Origin: [Flexibacter] sp. ATCC 35103 | GTDB taxonomy: Bacteria > Bacteroidota > Bacteroidia > Flavobacteriales > Flavobacteriaceae | Direction of reading: 5' to 3' | NCBI RefSeq assembly: GCF_001975985.1 | Contig: NZ_MTQF01000004.1 | Span: 1-64,000, forward strand | DNA length: 64,000 bases | Shown here: in pieces, positions 1 through 7,800 of the stretch | How the letters are laid out: each line of letters starts with the position of its first letter | Numbering within the stretch: the first letter of the stretch is position 1 | Position numbers and translations under genes: made by a program | The notes under the pieces: generated by a model | The model's database searches: none | What the model saw: only the letters and a program-made list of their open reading frames with translations | Told to the model about the DNA's origin: nothing

Positions 1-57
1 TCAATATGTCTACGAACGTGTGTTTCTTTTTGTTTCGCTTGTGTTGCAAAGCGGGTG

Positions 58-87
58 CAAAAGTAGACACTTAATTTACATTTCCAA
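58..87 (-). promoter_or_regulatory. Leftward promoter at the window edge
   Basis: Read on the minus strand, TTGG (84-87), an 18-nt spacer and TACTTTTG (58-65) match the Bacteroidota TTTG/TAnnTTTG promoter pattern. The same -7 octamer, TACTTTTG, precedes rnpB in this window, so the transcript leaving the window to the left may be a well-expressed or stable RNA. The gene it serves is outside the window. Confidence 0.5.
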
Positions 88-99
88 GCATTTTCTTTA

Positions 100-545
100 T
101 ATAATTTCAATATTTTTTCAAATTTTTCCCTAACACACTGATAACAAAAAAATTAGATTTCAATGATTTTTGTCTTTTAAAAGAATTTTCCTATAACAAA
201 TAATTTTATTCATTTTTAATATCTGAATAACGGATCATTTTATTTATCTCAGTAGTTGATTCCGTATTTAGTGATGCCCTTTTTTAGAGATTTTGAGAGT
301 TTATAGGTCTCATAAAAAATGAACATATTTCATTTTTGGGATAATTGGAACGTTTTTATAAAGTTTTGGATCATTTTTGACAAGTGTATCTAAATTGAAT
401 AAATTAATTTTATCTAATCTCAGGTTTAATTTTATGGTATCTTTTATATCCTTGAATGTATTTATTACTTACTTAAACGTTTTTTGAATGAAACTGCGCT
501 GAAAAGACAATAACATAGTAGTAAAAAGAGTAGCCATTAGGATTT
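100..545. other. Gene-free AT-rich spacer
   Basis: This stretch lies between the leftward promoter and the first gene. I see no open frame of useful length, no hairpin with a T-run and no repeat shared with the rest of the window. It presumably holds the promoter of the outer membrane barrel gene, but no clear TTTG/TAnnTTTG pair could be picked. Confidence 0.4.
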
Positions 546-575
546 TTGAGTCTTTATAGTATTAAAAATTCTTTT

Positions 576-3317
576 ATGTTAAGACTATATTCGATTTTAT
601 TGTTTTTTCTTTTAAGTCATGTAGTTAGTGCTCAAGATGATATTATTATTAAAGGAACTGTGATTGATATTAAAACGCAACTTCCTGTAGAAATTGCTAC
701 GATTTATTTTAATACGGTCGAAGATTCTATTATAGCACGTGCAACAACAGATAAAAATGGTTTTTTTAGCATAAGTACCACGAAATACGACAAACCGGTT
801 TTTATGAAAATGGATTATCGCGGATATCAATTGTATTATGAAGAAGAAAAAGGGTTTCCTGCAAGTAAGGATTACGGGAAGTTATATTTTCTTGACAAGA
901 TTAATACTTTAAAGAATGTAATTGTAACGAACGGAACGGCGCCCATTGCAATCAAAAAAGATACACTGGAATTTAATGCTTCATCTTATAAAGTGCGTCC
1001 AGATTCAAATGTCGAGACTTTATTAAAACAATTACCGGGTTTTGATATTGATAATAATGGAAAAGTTACTGTAAACGGAAAAGAAGTAAATCAATTTTTG
1101 GTAAATGGAAAAACTTTTTTTGATAAAGACGGGAATATTGCTATCAAAAATTTACCTGCAGATATTATAAAAAAGGTTCAGGTTTCTGATTTTAAAACCA
1201 AAAAGGAAGAATTGTCAAAACAGGAATCGACATCGGATTATTCGAGTGTGAACTTAACTATTGATGAAAAGAAAAATACGGGCTTCTTTGGGAAAATAGT
1301 TGGAGGCCTGGGTTCAGATGATCGATATGAAAGTAGTCTGATCCTAAATTATTTTAATAACAAACAAAAGATAAGTGTTTTAGCATCTTCTAATAACATT
1401 AATTCTACAGGTTTTTCTATGGATGATGTTTTTGGCGCTATGGGAGGCGGAAGAAATAACAATGGCAAAAATATTCTTTATGATCCGGAAAACAGTACTG
1501 GAATAACACAGTCTAACCTGATAGGAGTTAATTATTCTGATGAGTGGTTCAGGAATTTTGAAGCCGGAACAAATTATAATTTCATAAATACAACCAATAA
1601 AAACCAAAGAAAATCAAATCAAACCAATTTATTGCCTACTGGAAACATCCAAACCAGTTCAGAATCGAATACGAGAAATGAAAATACCGGGAATAAAGTT
1701 AATTTGGAATTAGATTATAAAATCAATCCAACTACCCAAATTTTCGTTTCTCCTGTATTCGATCAGTCCCGTTCTAATAATAAGTCTGATGCTTCGAGTT
1801 TTTCTCAGGATGAAAACGGGCAGTCTTTAAACGAAAGTAATTCAAAATCTTATACAGAAACTTCGGATATCAATTTTAGCAACAGCATCAATTTGAATAA
1901 AGTCTTTAGAAAATCCCGGAACCTGAGTGTCGTTTTTTCGCAGAATAATAGTAATAACGATCTCAAATCCTTAAATCTTTCTGAAACGATTTTTTATCAG
2001 GACAGTAAACCCAATGACCAAAGAAACCAAAATACCAAAAACAACACTACAAACGATTTTTACTCCTTTGATTTTGAATATACGGAACCTATAACTGATT
2101 CTTTGAAAATAAGAATTGGGTCTAATTTTTCCTGGGCTAATGCAATAAACGACGAGAAAACTTTCAATTTTAATCCGGATACACAATCTTATTCTGATTT
2201 AAATTCAGCATTGACCAATTATACAACATCCAAACAAAATATAATGAGTCCTAAAGTAGGGATTACATGGAAAAAGAATAAATTTATCTTAAACATGAAT
2301 TCGGCAACTGCCATTACAGATTATGACAATTATTCTTTGTATTTGGATAAATCAACTGCTTTAAATAAGAAATATGCTTTACCTAATGCAGATTTTCTGA
2401 TTCGATACCGGTTTAGCAAAATGAAGGACATTACTTTTAAATTTGATCATTCTAACATACTTCCTACTCCTGCCCAATTATTGCCGGTTATGAATTTGAG
2501 TAATCCATTGAACACAATAATAGGAAATCCTGATTTAAATCCTATTGAAAAAAGCAGTGCTAATTTCAATTTTAGAAACTTTAATTTTCATAAACGTTCA
2601 GGATATAGTTTATACACACATACGGATTATTACAACAATACTATAATACCAATTTCAGTATATGATAGTAGCGGAAAAATGACAACAACCTTCACAAATA
2701 TTTCTGGTACTTATGCAAATTTTATTGGTGCAAATTGGTATCAATGCATAAAAAAGAACGCTAATGCCTTAATTTACAGTTTAGGATTAGATGGTAGCTA
2801 TTCTTTTAATAAAGGATATACAAATGGTGTTTTATATAATGCAAAATCTAAAGCAATAACGCCCAAGATACATTTAGCATATGCTTACGGGGAATCTGTA
2901 ATTATTTCGCCATCCTACAGTTTATCCTATTATGAAACTAACTATGAAAATTATTCAACAGCAGCAAGTTCTAATGTAATTCATAAAATAAATTTAGAAA
3001 CCACAACCTATTGGCCGGAAAATTTTGTTTTTGGAAATGATTTTGGATACACTTATAATGCTGCTATTTCGAGTGATTTCAGAAAAGATTATTTCTTATG
3101 GAATACGAGCTTATCTTATGGAATCTTAAATAAAAAAATGTTTGTAAAAGTGAAGGTTTATGATGTTTTAAACCAAAACCAAAGTGCCGTGAGAACAATT
3201 TCGCCTACATCGATACGCGATGAAGAAAATACAGTTCTAAAACGTTATGTAATGTTTTCGCTATCTTATAAAATTGGAAGCTTTGCAACCAGCAAAAATG
3301 AATCTAAAGCAAATTAA
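576..3317 (+). CDS. TonB-receptor-like outer membrane beta-barrel protein
   Basis: The protein has about 913 residues. The ATG at 576 is preferred over an in-frame TTG 30 bases upstream because it gives a clean signal peptide (MLRLYSILLFFLLSHVVSAQ). After it comes a carboxypeptidase-regulatory-like beta-sandwich (about residues 20-100, beginning IIIKGTVIDIK), then a plug-like segment rich in VNGK/LVNG motifs (about 120-210), then a long Asn/Ser/Tyr-rich barrel reaching the C-terminus. This order is that of the Bacteroidota 'outer membrane beta-barrel family' related to TonB-dependent receptors, usually 800-950 residues. No SusD partner or TonB gene is adjacent, so the substrate cannot be inferred. 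Confidence 0.85.
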   Translation: MLRLYSILLFFLLSHVVSAQDDIIIKGTVIDIKTQLPVEIATIYFNTVEDSIIARATTDKNGFFSISTTKYDKPVFMKMDYRGYQLYYEEEKGFPASKDYGKLYFLDKINTLKNVIVTNGTAPIAIKKDTLEFNASSYKVRPDSNVETLLKQLPGFDIDNNGKVTVNGKEVNQFLVNGKTFFDKDGNIAIKNLPADIIKKVQVSDFKTKKEELSKQESTSDYSSVNLTIDEKKNTGFFGKIVGGLGSDDRYESSLILNYFNNKQKISVLASSNNINSTGFSMDDVFGAMGGGRNNNGKNILYDPENSTGITQSNLIGVNYSDEWFRNFEAGTNYNFINTTNKNQRKSNQTNLLPTGNIQTSSESNTRNENTGNKVNLELDYKINPTTQIFVSPVFDQSRSNNKSDASSFSQDENGQSLNESNSKSYTETSDINFSNSINLNKVFRKSRNLSVVFSQNNSNNDLKSLNLSETIFYQDSKPNDQRNQNTKNNTTNDFYSFDFEYTEPITDSLKIRIGSNFSWANAINDEKTFNFNPDTQSYSDLNSALTNYTTSKQNIMSPKVGITWKKNKFILNMNSATAITDYDNYSLYLDKSTALNKKYALPNADFLIRYRFSKMKDITFKFDHSNILPTPAQLLPVMNLSNPLNTIIGNPDLNPIEKSSANFNFRNFNFHKRSGYSLYTHTDYYNNTIIPISVYDSSGKMTTTFTNISGTYANFIGANWYQCIKKNANALIYSLGLDGSYSFNKGYTNGVLYNAKSKAITPKIHLAYAYGESVIISPSYSLSYYETNYENYSTAASSNVIHKINLETTTYWPENFVFGNDFGYTYNAAISSDFRKDYFLWNTSLSYGILNKKMFVKVKVYDVLNQNQSAVRTISPTSIRDEENTVLKRYVMFSLSYKIGSFATSKNESKAN

Positions 3318-3518
3318 CGCTGACTTTTTCATTTTCTACTTATTTCTACTTCCTTAATTCAATCTGTACTTAATAATAGTAATCTTACCTCAGCAATTAC
3401 TATTGCTTTTATCTCGAAACTGTTCCATCACTCATATTATATAAAAATTCTTATAAAATGGCGTGTTTTTATAAACTTTTGCCCCATTTTTTAGAATCAA
3501 TTTTGACTATCACGAAAC

Positions 3519-3526
3519 TAAATTTG
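3519..3526 (+). promoter_or_regulatory. -7 element upstream of the MauE/DUF6520 locus
   Basis: TAAATTTG matches the TAnnTTTG element exactly and lies about 40 bases before the ATG of the MauE-like gene. A TTTTG sits 13 bases upstream, closer than the usual -33 spacing, so only the -7 box is convincing. Confidence 0.4.
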
Positions 3527-3566
3527 TAGTGTAATTATTAATTTTTCAATATAACACCCTACTAAT

Positions 3567-5117
3567 ATGAGATTAATTAAAAAACCTAAGGAATTATTTA
3601 TTGAAATTGTATGTCTGCTGTATATATTCTTATTTATTTATGCAGCCATGAGCAAAGGGCTTGATTTTGAAAACTTTAAAATTCAACTAGGACAATCCCC
3701 TTTATTAAGTGCTTTCGCCGATTGGGTTTCCTGGATCGTACTTATTGTGGAATTTGCTATTGCAATATTGCTCATTTTTCGCAGAACAAGGATTATGGCT
3801 CTCTATGCAGGTTTTTGTTTAATGACAATGTTTACTGCTTATATCTATATTATATTGAATTATAGCTCATTTGTTCCGTGCTCATGTGGTGGTATATTAG
3901 AAAAAATGAATTGGAAACAGCATTTAGCATTCAATATTGCGTTTGTAGTTTTAGGTGGAGCGGCACTCTGGATCAATCATACTAAAAACAACTCAAGAGA
4001 TAGAATCCAAAAAACCTCACCATATTATCTTCAGTTATTTGTAACTATTGTATTTAGCAGTACTATTGTTATGCTTTTATTTCTGTACTCAGAAAAAATC
4101 ATGCATTACGAAAATCCTTTTATAAGACGTTATCCTCAACATCCGGCACAATATAAAAAAGAGCTGGATTTAAAATACAACTCCTATTACTTCGCAGGCC
4201 AGTCTGCAGGGAGAATATATCTGGCAAATTATACGGCGCCATTGATGTTAAAATCAGTAGATAAGGATCTGGATAGTATTAAAATCGAAAAAATTATTTT
4301 TAATCCTGAGAAAAAGATTCCTTTTCAGAGTACTAAAATTTCAGTAAGAGGCTCTTATTTTTATTTAAAAGATGGTAAAGTGCCAACTGTTTTTAGAGGA
4401 AGCACAAGAGACTGGAAACTCGATCATGAGATAGAAGGAGTTCCTTATTTTACGCTGGCTCAGCCAATGGACAGCAGCAGCATGGCATTTAGATCTAATA
4501 CCAAAAGTATGGCTAATATATTGGGAGTCTACAATGAAAATCAAAAGCCTCAGGTAAAATTTAAAAGTACGCTTCTTCAAAAACAGCTTGATGGTTTTTT
4601 TGATACAGATGGTGTCCTTTTATACGACGAAGGGCTGCAAAAACAGATATACTTATACTTTTATCGTAACCAATATATCATTGCAGACAAAAATGGAGAA
4701 TTAATTCATCGCGGTCGCACTATCGATACGATTTCGAAAGCAAAAATTAAAGTAGCTTATTTGAAAAAAGAAAAACAGAATGAACGAACAATGAAAGCAC
4801 CACCTCTCATTGTTAATGCAAATGCAGCCGTTTATGGGAATCTTCTTTTTGTAAACTCTAAGATAAAAGGAAAATTTGAAGATGACAAGCTTTGGGAACA
4901 AGCTTCTATAATTGATGTTTATGACATAAATAGACATGCATATATAATGAGCCTGGCCATTTATAATATTGGAGATGATAAACTCAAAGATTTTTTAGTA
5001 ACAGATGATAGTTTATATGCCTTAATTGGCAATCAGCTGGTAGTTTATAAGTTTAGGGACATTTTGAAAAAAGAAATAAAAAATGAAAGCTTTAATGTAA
5101 AAAAGCTAACATTTTAA
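3567..5117 (+). CDS. MauE/DoxX-type redox membrane protein with C-terminal exported domain
   Basis: The 516-residue protein has four N-terminal membrane segments (about residues 12-30, 52-72, 76-98, 118-136) and a PCSCGG motif with Cys105 and Cys107 at the end of the third. That topology and paired cysteines are those of MauE/DoxX-like proteins, which are linked to disulfide chemistry outside the cytoplasm. A fifth membrane segment (about 152-174) is followed by about 340 residues of beta-rich sequence with no recognised motif, possibly a propeller-like extracytoplasmic domain. Five genes for small cysteine-containing exported proteins follow in the same direction, 83 bases downstream, so oxidation or handling of those proteins is a reasonable inference but not shown. 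Confidence 0.75.
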   Translation: MRLIKKPKELFIEIVCLLYIFLFIYAAMSKGLDFENFKIQLGQSPLLSAFADWVSWIVLIVEFAIAILLIFRRTRIMALYAGFCLMTMFTAYIYIILNYSSFVPCSCGGILEKMNWKQHLAFNIAFVVLGGAALWINHTKNNSRDRIQKTSPYYLQLFVTIVFSSTIVMLLFLYSEKIMHYENPFIRRYPQHPAQYKKELDLKYNSYYFAGQSAGRIYLANYTAPLMLKSVDKDLDSIKIEKIIFNPEKKIPFQSTKISVRGSYFYLKDGKVPTVFRGSTRDWKLDHEIEGVPYFTLAQPMDSSSMAFRSNTKSMANILGVYNENQKPQVKFKSTLLQKQLDGFFDTDGVLLYDEGLQKQIYLYFYRNQYIIADKNGELIHRGRTIDTISKAKIKVAYLKKEKQNERTMKAPPLIVNANAAVYGNLLFVNSKIKGKFEDDKLWEQASIIDVYDINRHAYIMSLAIYNIGDDKLKDFLVTDDSLYALIGNQLVVYKFRDILKKEIKNESFNVKKLTF

Positions 5118-5200
5118 AATATACAGGCCTGTATCAGGAAAAAGATCGAATACCTGTAGAAAAAAGTAGATCAAAGTTTATAATTTTAATTTTTAGTAAT

Positions 5201-5476
5201 ATGAAAACGTTATTTTTAAAAAAAGGAATGCCAATTGCCACAGCTATTTTGGCAATGGCAGGAGCTTTCGCAACTACTTCAATGCAAAGCTCAGCGAGTG
5301 CTTTTCAACTAAAAACCGGATTCGTGCTAGAACCTAGTGGTGAATGTAATATTGCTGTGGCATGTAGCGATATTCCATCATCTCAAGTTTGTAGATTATC
5401 GTATCCTATTGGTGATCAAGCCTTCCAAAAAACTCCTATTACAGGAAATTGTAATACTGTATTATGGCGTCCATAA
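5201..5476 (+). CDS. DUF6520-family small exported Cys protein, copy 1
   Basis: This is a 91-residue protein. A basic start (MKTLFLKK) and a hydrophobic stretch (about residues 11-26, IATAILAMAGAFA) form a signal peptide or membrane anchor. The remainder carries four cysteines, Cys49, Cys55, Cys64 and Cys84, spaced C-x5-C-x8-C-x19-C. It is the first of five tandem paralogues after the MauE-like gene. Its mature region is nearly identical to copy 2 (Trp89 versus Tyr), which points to recent duplication or gene conversion. The family is known only as a domain of unknown function (DUF6520 as I recall it). An overlapping frame at 5337-5603 is a shadow. Confidence 0.8.
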   Translation: MKTLFLKKGMPIATAILAMAGAFATTSMQSSASAFQLKTGFVLEPSGECNIAVACSDIPSSQVCRLSYPIGDQAFQKTPITGNCNTVLWRP

Positions 5477-5498
5477 TCATAATGGATTATCCAGGCTG

Positions 5499-5529
5499 CA
5501 ATGCCGGTCTATAATCCGGAACGGCATTG
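5499..5529 (+). terminator. Hairpin after DUF6520 copy 1
   Basis: A 12-nt stem arm (CAATGCCGGTCT), a 7-nt loop ATAATCC and arm GGAACGGCATTG, with one G/A mismatch. The same hairpin recurs at 6053 and 6844 with compensatory changes. No strong T-run follows, so it may be an RNA-stabilising or processing structure rather than a full terminator. Confidence 0.55.
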
Positions 5530-5753
5530 TTGCTAATACAGTTTTACTTCATTTAATCGACCTGCTTTCAAAATATCAGGATCTTTTATGTTTATCTTTT
5601 TGATTGACTTGAGTGGAATTTTATCTAAGATAAAAATTCTCATGAGAACCAGCCTATACAAACCGAAGAGCCAGTCAAGGAAAACAAAATGTTGTAATTA
5701 GAAAGCAGATCAACGTTTAATCAAAAAATTAATTAATCTAAAATTTTAACATT

Positions 5754-6029
5754 ATGAAAACCTTATTTTTCAAAAAAGGAATGCCGATTGCCACAGCTGT
5801 TTTGGCAATTGCCGGAGCTTTTGCAACTACTTCAATGCAAAGTTCATCAAGTGCTTTTCAACTAAAAACCGGATTCGTATTAGAACCTAGTGGTGAATGT
5901 AATATTGCTGTGGCATGTAGCGATATCCCATCATCTCAAGTTTGTAGATTATCGTATCCTATTGGTGATCAAGCCTTCCAAAAAACTCCTATTACAGGAA
6001 ATTGTAATACTGTTTTGTATCGTCCATAA
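5754..6029 (+). CDS. DUF6520-family small exported Cys protein, copy 2
   Basis: The protein has 91 residues, with a signal/anchor segment at about 11-26 and cysteines at 49, 55, 64 and 84. From about residue 33 onward it differs from copy 1 at only one residue, and the DNA of that part is almost identical, whereas the signal-encoding DNA and the spacer differ more. The spacer upstream (about 5665-5753) contains an AGATCAACGTTTAA motif also seen in similar form before copies 1 and 3, so leader, gene and hairpin seem to be duplicated as one unit. Function unknown. Confidence 0.8.
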   Translation: MKTLFFKKGMPIATAVLAIAGAFATTSMQSSSSAFQLKTGFVLEPSGECNIAVACSDIPSSQVCRLSYPIGDQAFQKTPITGNCNTVLYRP

Positions 6030-6052
6030 TGACAATAAATTGGTAGATACTG

Positions 6053-6083
6053 CAATGCTGTTCCATAATCCGGAACGGCATTG
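6053..6083 (+). terminator. Hairpin after DUF6520 copy 2
   Basis: CAATGCTGTTCC pairs over its full 12 nt with GGAACGGCATTG (one T-G wobble) around the loop ATAATCC. It lies 23 bases after the stop codon of copy 2. Confidence 0.6.
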
Positions 6084-6291
6084 TTGGCTAAATAAAGTTT
6101 TACTTCATTTAATCGACCTGCTTTCAAAAATACCAGCATTCTTTGTGTTTTATCCTTTTGATCGGCTTGAATAAGATTTTTATCTAAATTAAAAATTCGG
6201 ATTAAAACCACTATAAAAACCTGAGCTTGTCAAGGAAAAACGGATGCCTGCAAATAGCAAGCAGATCAAATTTTAACAAAAAAACACTATC

Positions 6292-6561
6292 ATGAAAACC
6301 TTATTTTTAAAAAAAGCAATACCCGTTGCCACAGCTGTCTTGGCAATGGCGGGAGCCTTTGCATCTAATTCAATGCAAAGTAAATCCAGTAATTTTATAA
6401 TAAAAACCGGCTACGTATTAGAACCTAACGGAGAATGTAATATTGCTACTGTATGCAGTGATTATCCAAGTTCATATATATGTCGTTATGGTTTTGGCGG
6501 ACCAATAGCTTTCGAGAAAAATTTTCTTGGAAATTGTATGTATACCTTGTGGCGCCTTTAA
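6292..6561 (+). CDS. DUF6520-family small exported Cys protein, copy 3
   Basis: The protein has 89 residues with the same layout: basic start, hydrophobic segment 11-26, and cysteines at 49, 55, 64 and 82. The motif ECNI is shared with copies 1, 2 and 4, and PIAFEKN near residue 71 matches the PIAFGKN and PMAFGKN of copies 4 and 5, so it is intermediate between the two subgroups. No hairpin follows directly; the next hairpin is found after the decayed copy downstream. Function unknown. Confidence 0.78.
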   Translation: MKTLFLKKAIPVATAVLAMAGAFASNSMQSKSSNFIIKTGYVLEPNGECNIATVCSDYPSSYICRYGFGGPIAFEKNFLGNCMYTLWRL

Positions 6562-6685
6562 TGCAACTTCTTCATATAAAAATATAAGTCTTGATCAAAA
6601 TCAGCATATAAACCTGAATGAGCTATCAATCAGGAAAAAATCGAATACCAATAAACAAAACAGGTTAAAATTTAATGTAAACAAC

Positions 6686-6859
6686 TTTTATAATACATTA
6701 TGCTTGATTGCCACCTTTATTTTGGCAATTACAGGAGCATATTTAACCGGATTATTATCCGGAAATCACCTGCCTTTGGTAAAATACTCAGGTAGATGTT
6801 CTTTTTATATGAAGATTCACATAAAGGTATTTAATACAAAACTCAGTGCCGTTCCATAA
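6686..6859 (+). pseudogene. Decayed sixth copy of the DUF6520 gene
   Basis: The DNA around 6709-6760 translates to IATFILAITGAYLTG, clearly related to the signal segment of the neighbours (IATAVLAMAGAFA). The possible start, ATTATG at about 6697, is out of frame with it because the codons between the start and that segment are missing. A weak trace of the SGEC region (SGRC) follows, but the other cysteines are lost. The upstream leader motif (around 6634-6660) and the downstream hairpin (6844-6874) are both retained, so a whole duplication unit has decayed here. A longer open frame at 6527-6859 that overlaps copy 3 is not a gene in my view. Confidence 0.6.
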
Positions 6860-6874
6860 TCTGGAGCGGCACTG
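6844..6874 (+). terminator. Hairpin after the decayed DUF6520 copy
   Basis: CAGTGCCGTTCC, loop ATAATCT, GGAGCGGCACTG. Compared with the hairpin at 6053, an A-T pair has become G-C on both arms and a T-G wobble has become C-G, so pairing is kept while the sequence changes. Confidence 0.6.
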
Positions 6875-6956
6875 TTTGTAATTATTATAACCAATTTACT
6901 TTTAACAACAACTTATAGAACCACAATACTAAACCTAAATCTAAAAAAATACTATT

Positions 6957-7235
6957 ATGAAAACTCTGTCTTTTGAAAACGAAATACCAATTGCTGCAGC
7001 TATTTTTGCAACTGCAGTTGCTTTTGCTACCGCTTCTATACAGATTGCATCCAGCAAATTTGCACCAAAAACCGGCTACATATTAAGCGACCAAAACGAA
7101 TGCAATATTCCCATATCATGTTGCGATGTTCCCAGTGCACAAATATGCCGTTCATGGTATCCCAATGGACCAATAGCCTTTGGCAAAAACCCTCAGGGAC
7201 AATGTATTCAAACCTTATGGCTTTGTTATTTTTGA
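6957..7235 (+). CDS. DUF6520-family small exported Cys protein, copy 4 (six Cys)
   Basis: The 92-residue protein has the shared layout but a more divergent N-terminus (MKTLSFENEIPIAAA), with acidic residues replacing the lysines at 7-8. Cysteines lie at 49, 55, 56, 64, 83 and 90, so this copy has two more than its siblings. The C-terminal LCYF tail seems to be a read-on beyond the usual Trp-containing end. It may be diversifying or losing function. The spacer before it has no copy of the conserved leader. Confidence 0.72.
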   Translation: MKTLSFENEIPIAAAIFATAVAFATASIQIASSKFAPKTGYILSDQNECNIPISCCDVPSAQICRSWYPNGPIAFGKNPQGQCIQTLWLCYF

Positions 7236-7347
7236 TTGACCTGAATGGGATTTTTCTCCGGAAAGTTATACGTATAAAAATGGAAAGTAATTCCGAGAAA
7301 AAAATAGAATAGAAGAAAGTACCAGTTTAATTTAAATATTTAATATT

Positions 7348-7626
7348 ATGAAAATGCTTTTTTTTAAAAGTGGAATGCCGATTGCCACCGCTGTTTTGGC
7401 AATTGCATTAGCCTTTGCAACCTCTTCGATGCAGAGTGCTTCTAAGAATTATGTAAATGTCGCGGGCTTCAGCTTAGATTCTGAGGGTTTCTGTGACATT
7501 TCGGTAGAATGCAGCGATATCGTATCACAAACCATGTGTCGTGTAACCTATCCTAACGGCCCCATGGCTTTTGGTAAAAATTTTTATGGAATGTGCCTTA
7601 ATATTCTATGGAAGAGTAAACCATAA
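7348..7626 (+). CDS. DUF6520-family small exported Cys protein, copy 5
   Basis: This 92-residue protein has the signal/anchor segment at about 11-26 and cysteines at 49, 55, 64 and 83. The mature region is the most divergent of the set (FCDISVECSDIVSQTMCR) but keeps C-x5-C-x8-C and the PMAFGKN block. It is the last copy of the array and is followed by a strong bidirectional terminator. Function unknown. Confidence 0.78.
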   Translation: MKMLFFKSGMPIATAVLAIALAFATSSMQSASKNYVNVAGFSLDSEGFCDISVECSDIVSQTMCRVTYPNGPMAFGKNFYGMCLNILWKSKP

Positions 7627-7747
7627 ATAATCTAATGTAAACCAATACCTCAACAAATCATGAAAATACTATACGTTTTTCGACGCTTATAATTAACTCA
7701 AGACATCTTGCATACTTATTTGGTAGAGTACAAAGTCATAAGAATGT

Positions 7748-7782
7748 AAAAAAATGCCATTCTAATAGAATGGCATTTTTTT
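7748..7782. terminator. Bidirectional intrinsic terminator
   Basis: AAAAAATGCCATTCTA pairs with TAGAATGGCATTTTTT, with an A-run on one side and a T-run on the other. It separates the DUF6520 array (plus) from the peptidase end (minus) and can serve both transcripts. Confidence 0.85.
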
Positions 7783-7800
7783 ATTTGCACATTTTCGGAA

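Noticed and set aside
5337..5603. Open frames overlapping DUF6520 copies 1 and 2 in another frame (also 5890-6174)
   Set aside because: They repeat only because the true genes repeat, they carry no signal peptide or domain, and the correct frame has clear conservation of cysteines.
6527..6859. A 110-codon open frame between DUF6520 copies 3 and 4
   Set aside because: It begins inside copy 3 and reads through spacer sequence into a decayed copy; only the hydrophobic segment is homologous, so it is treated as a pseudogene remnant.
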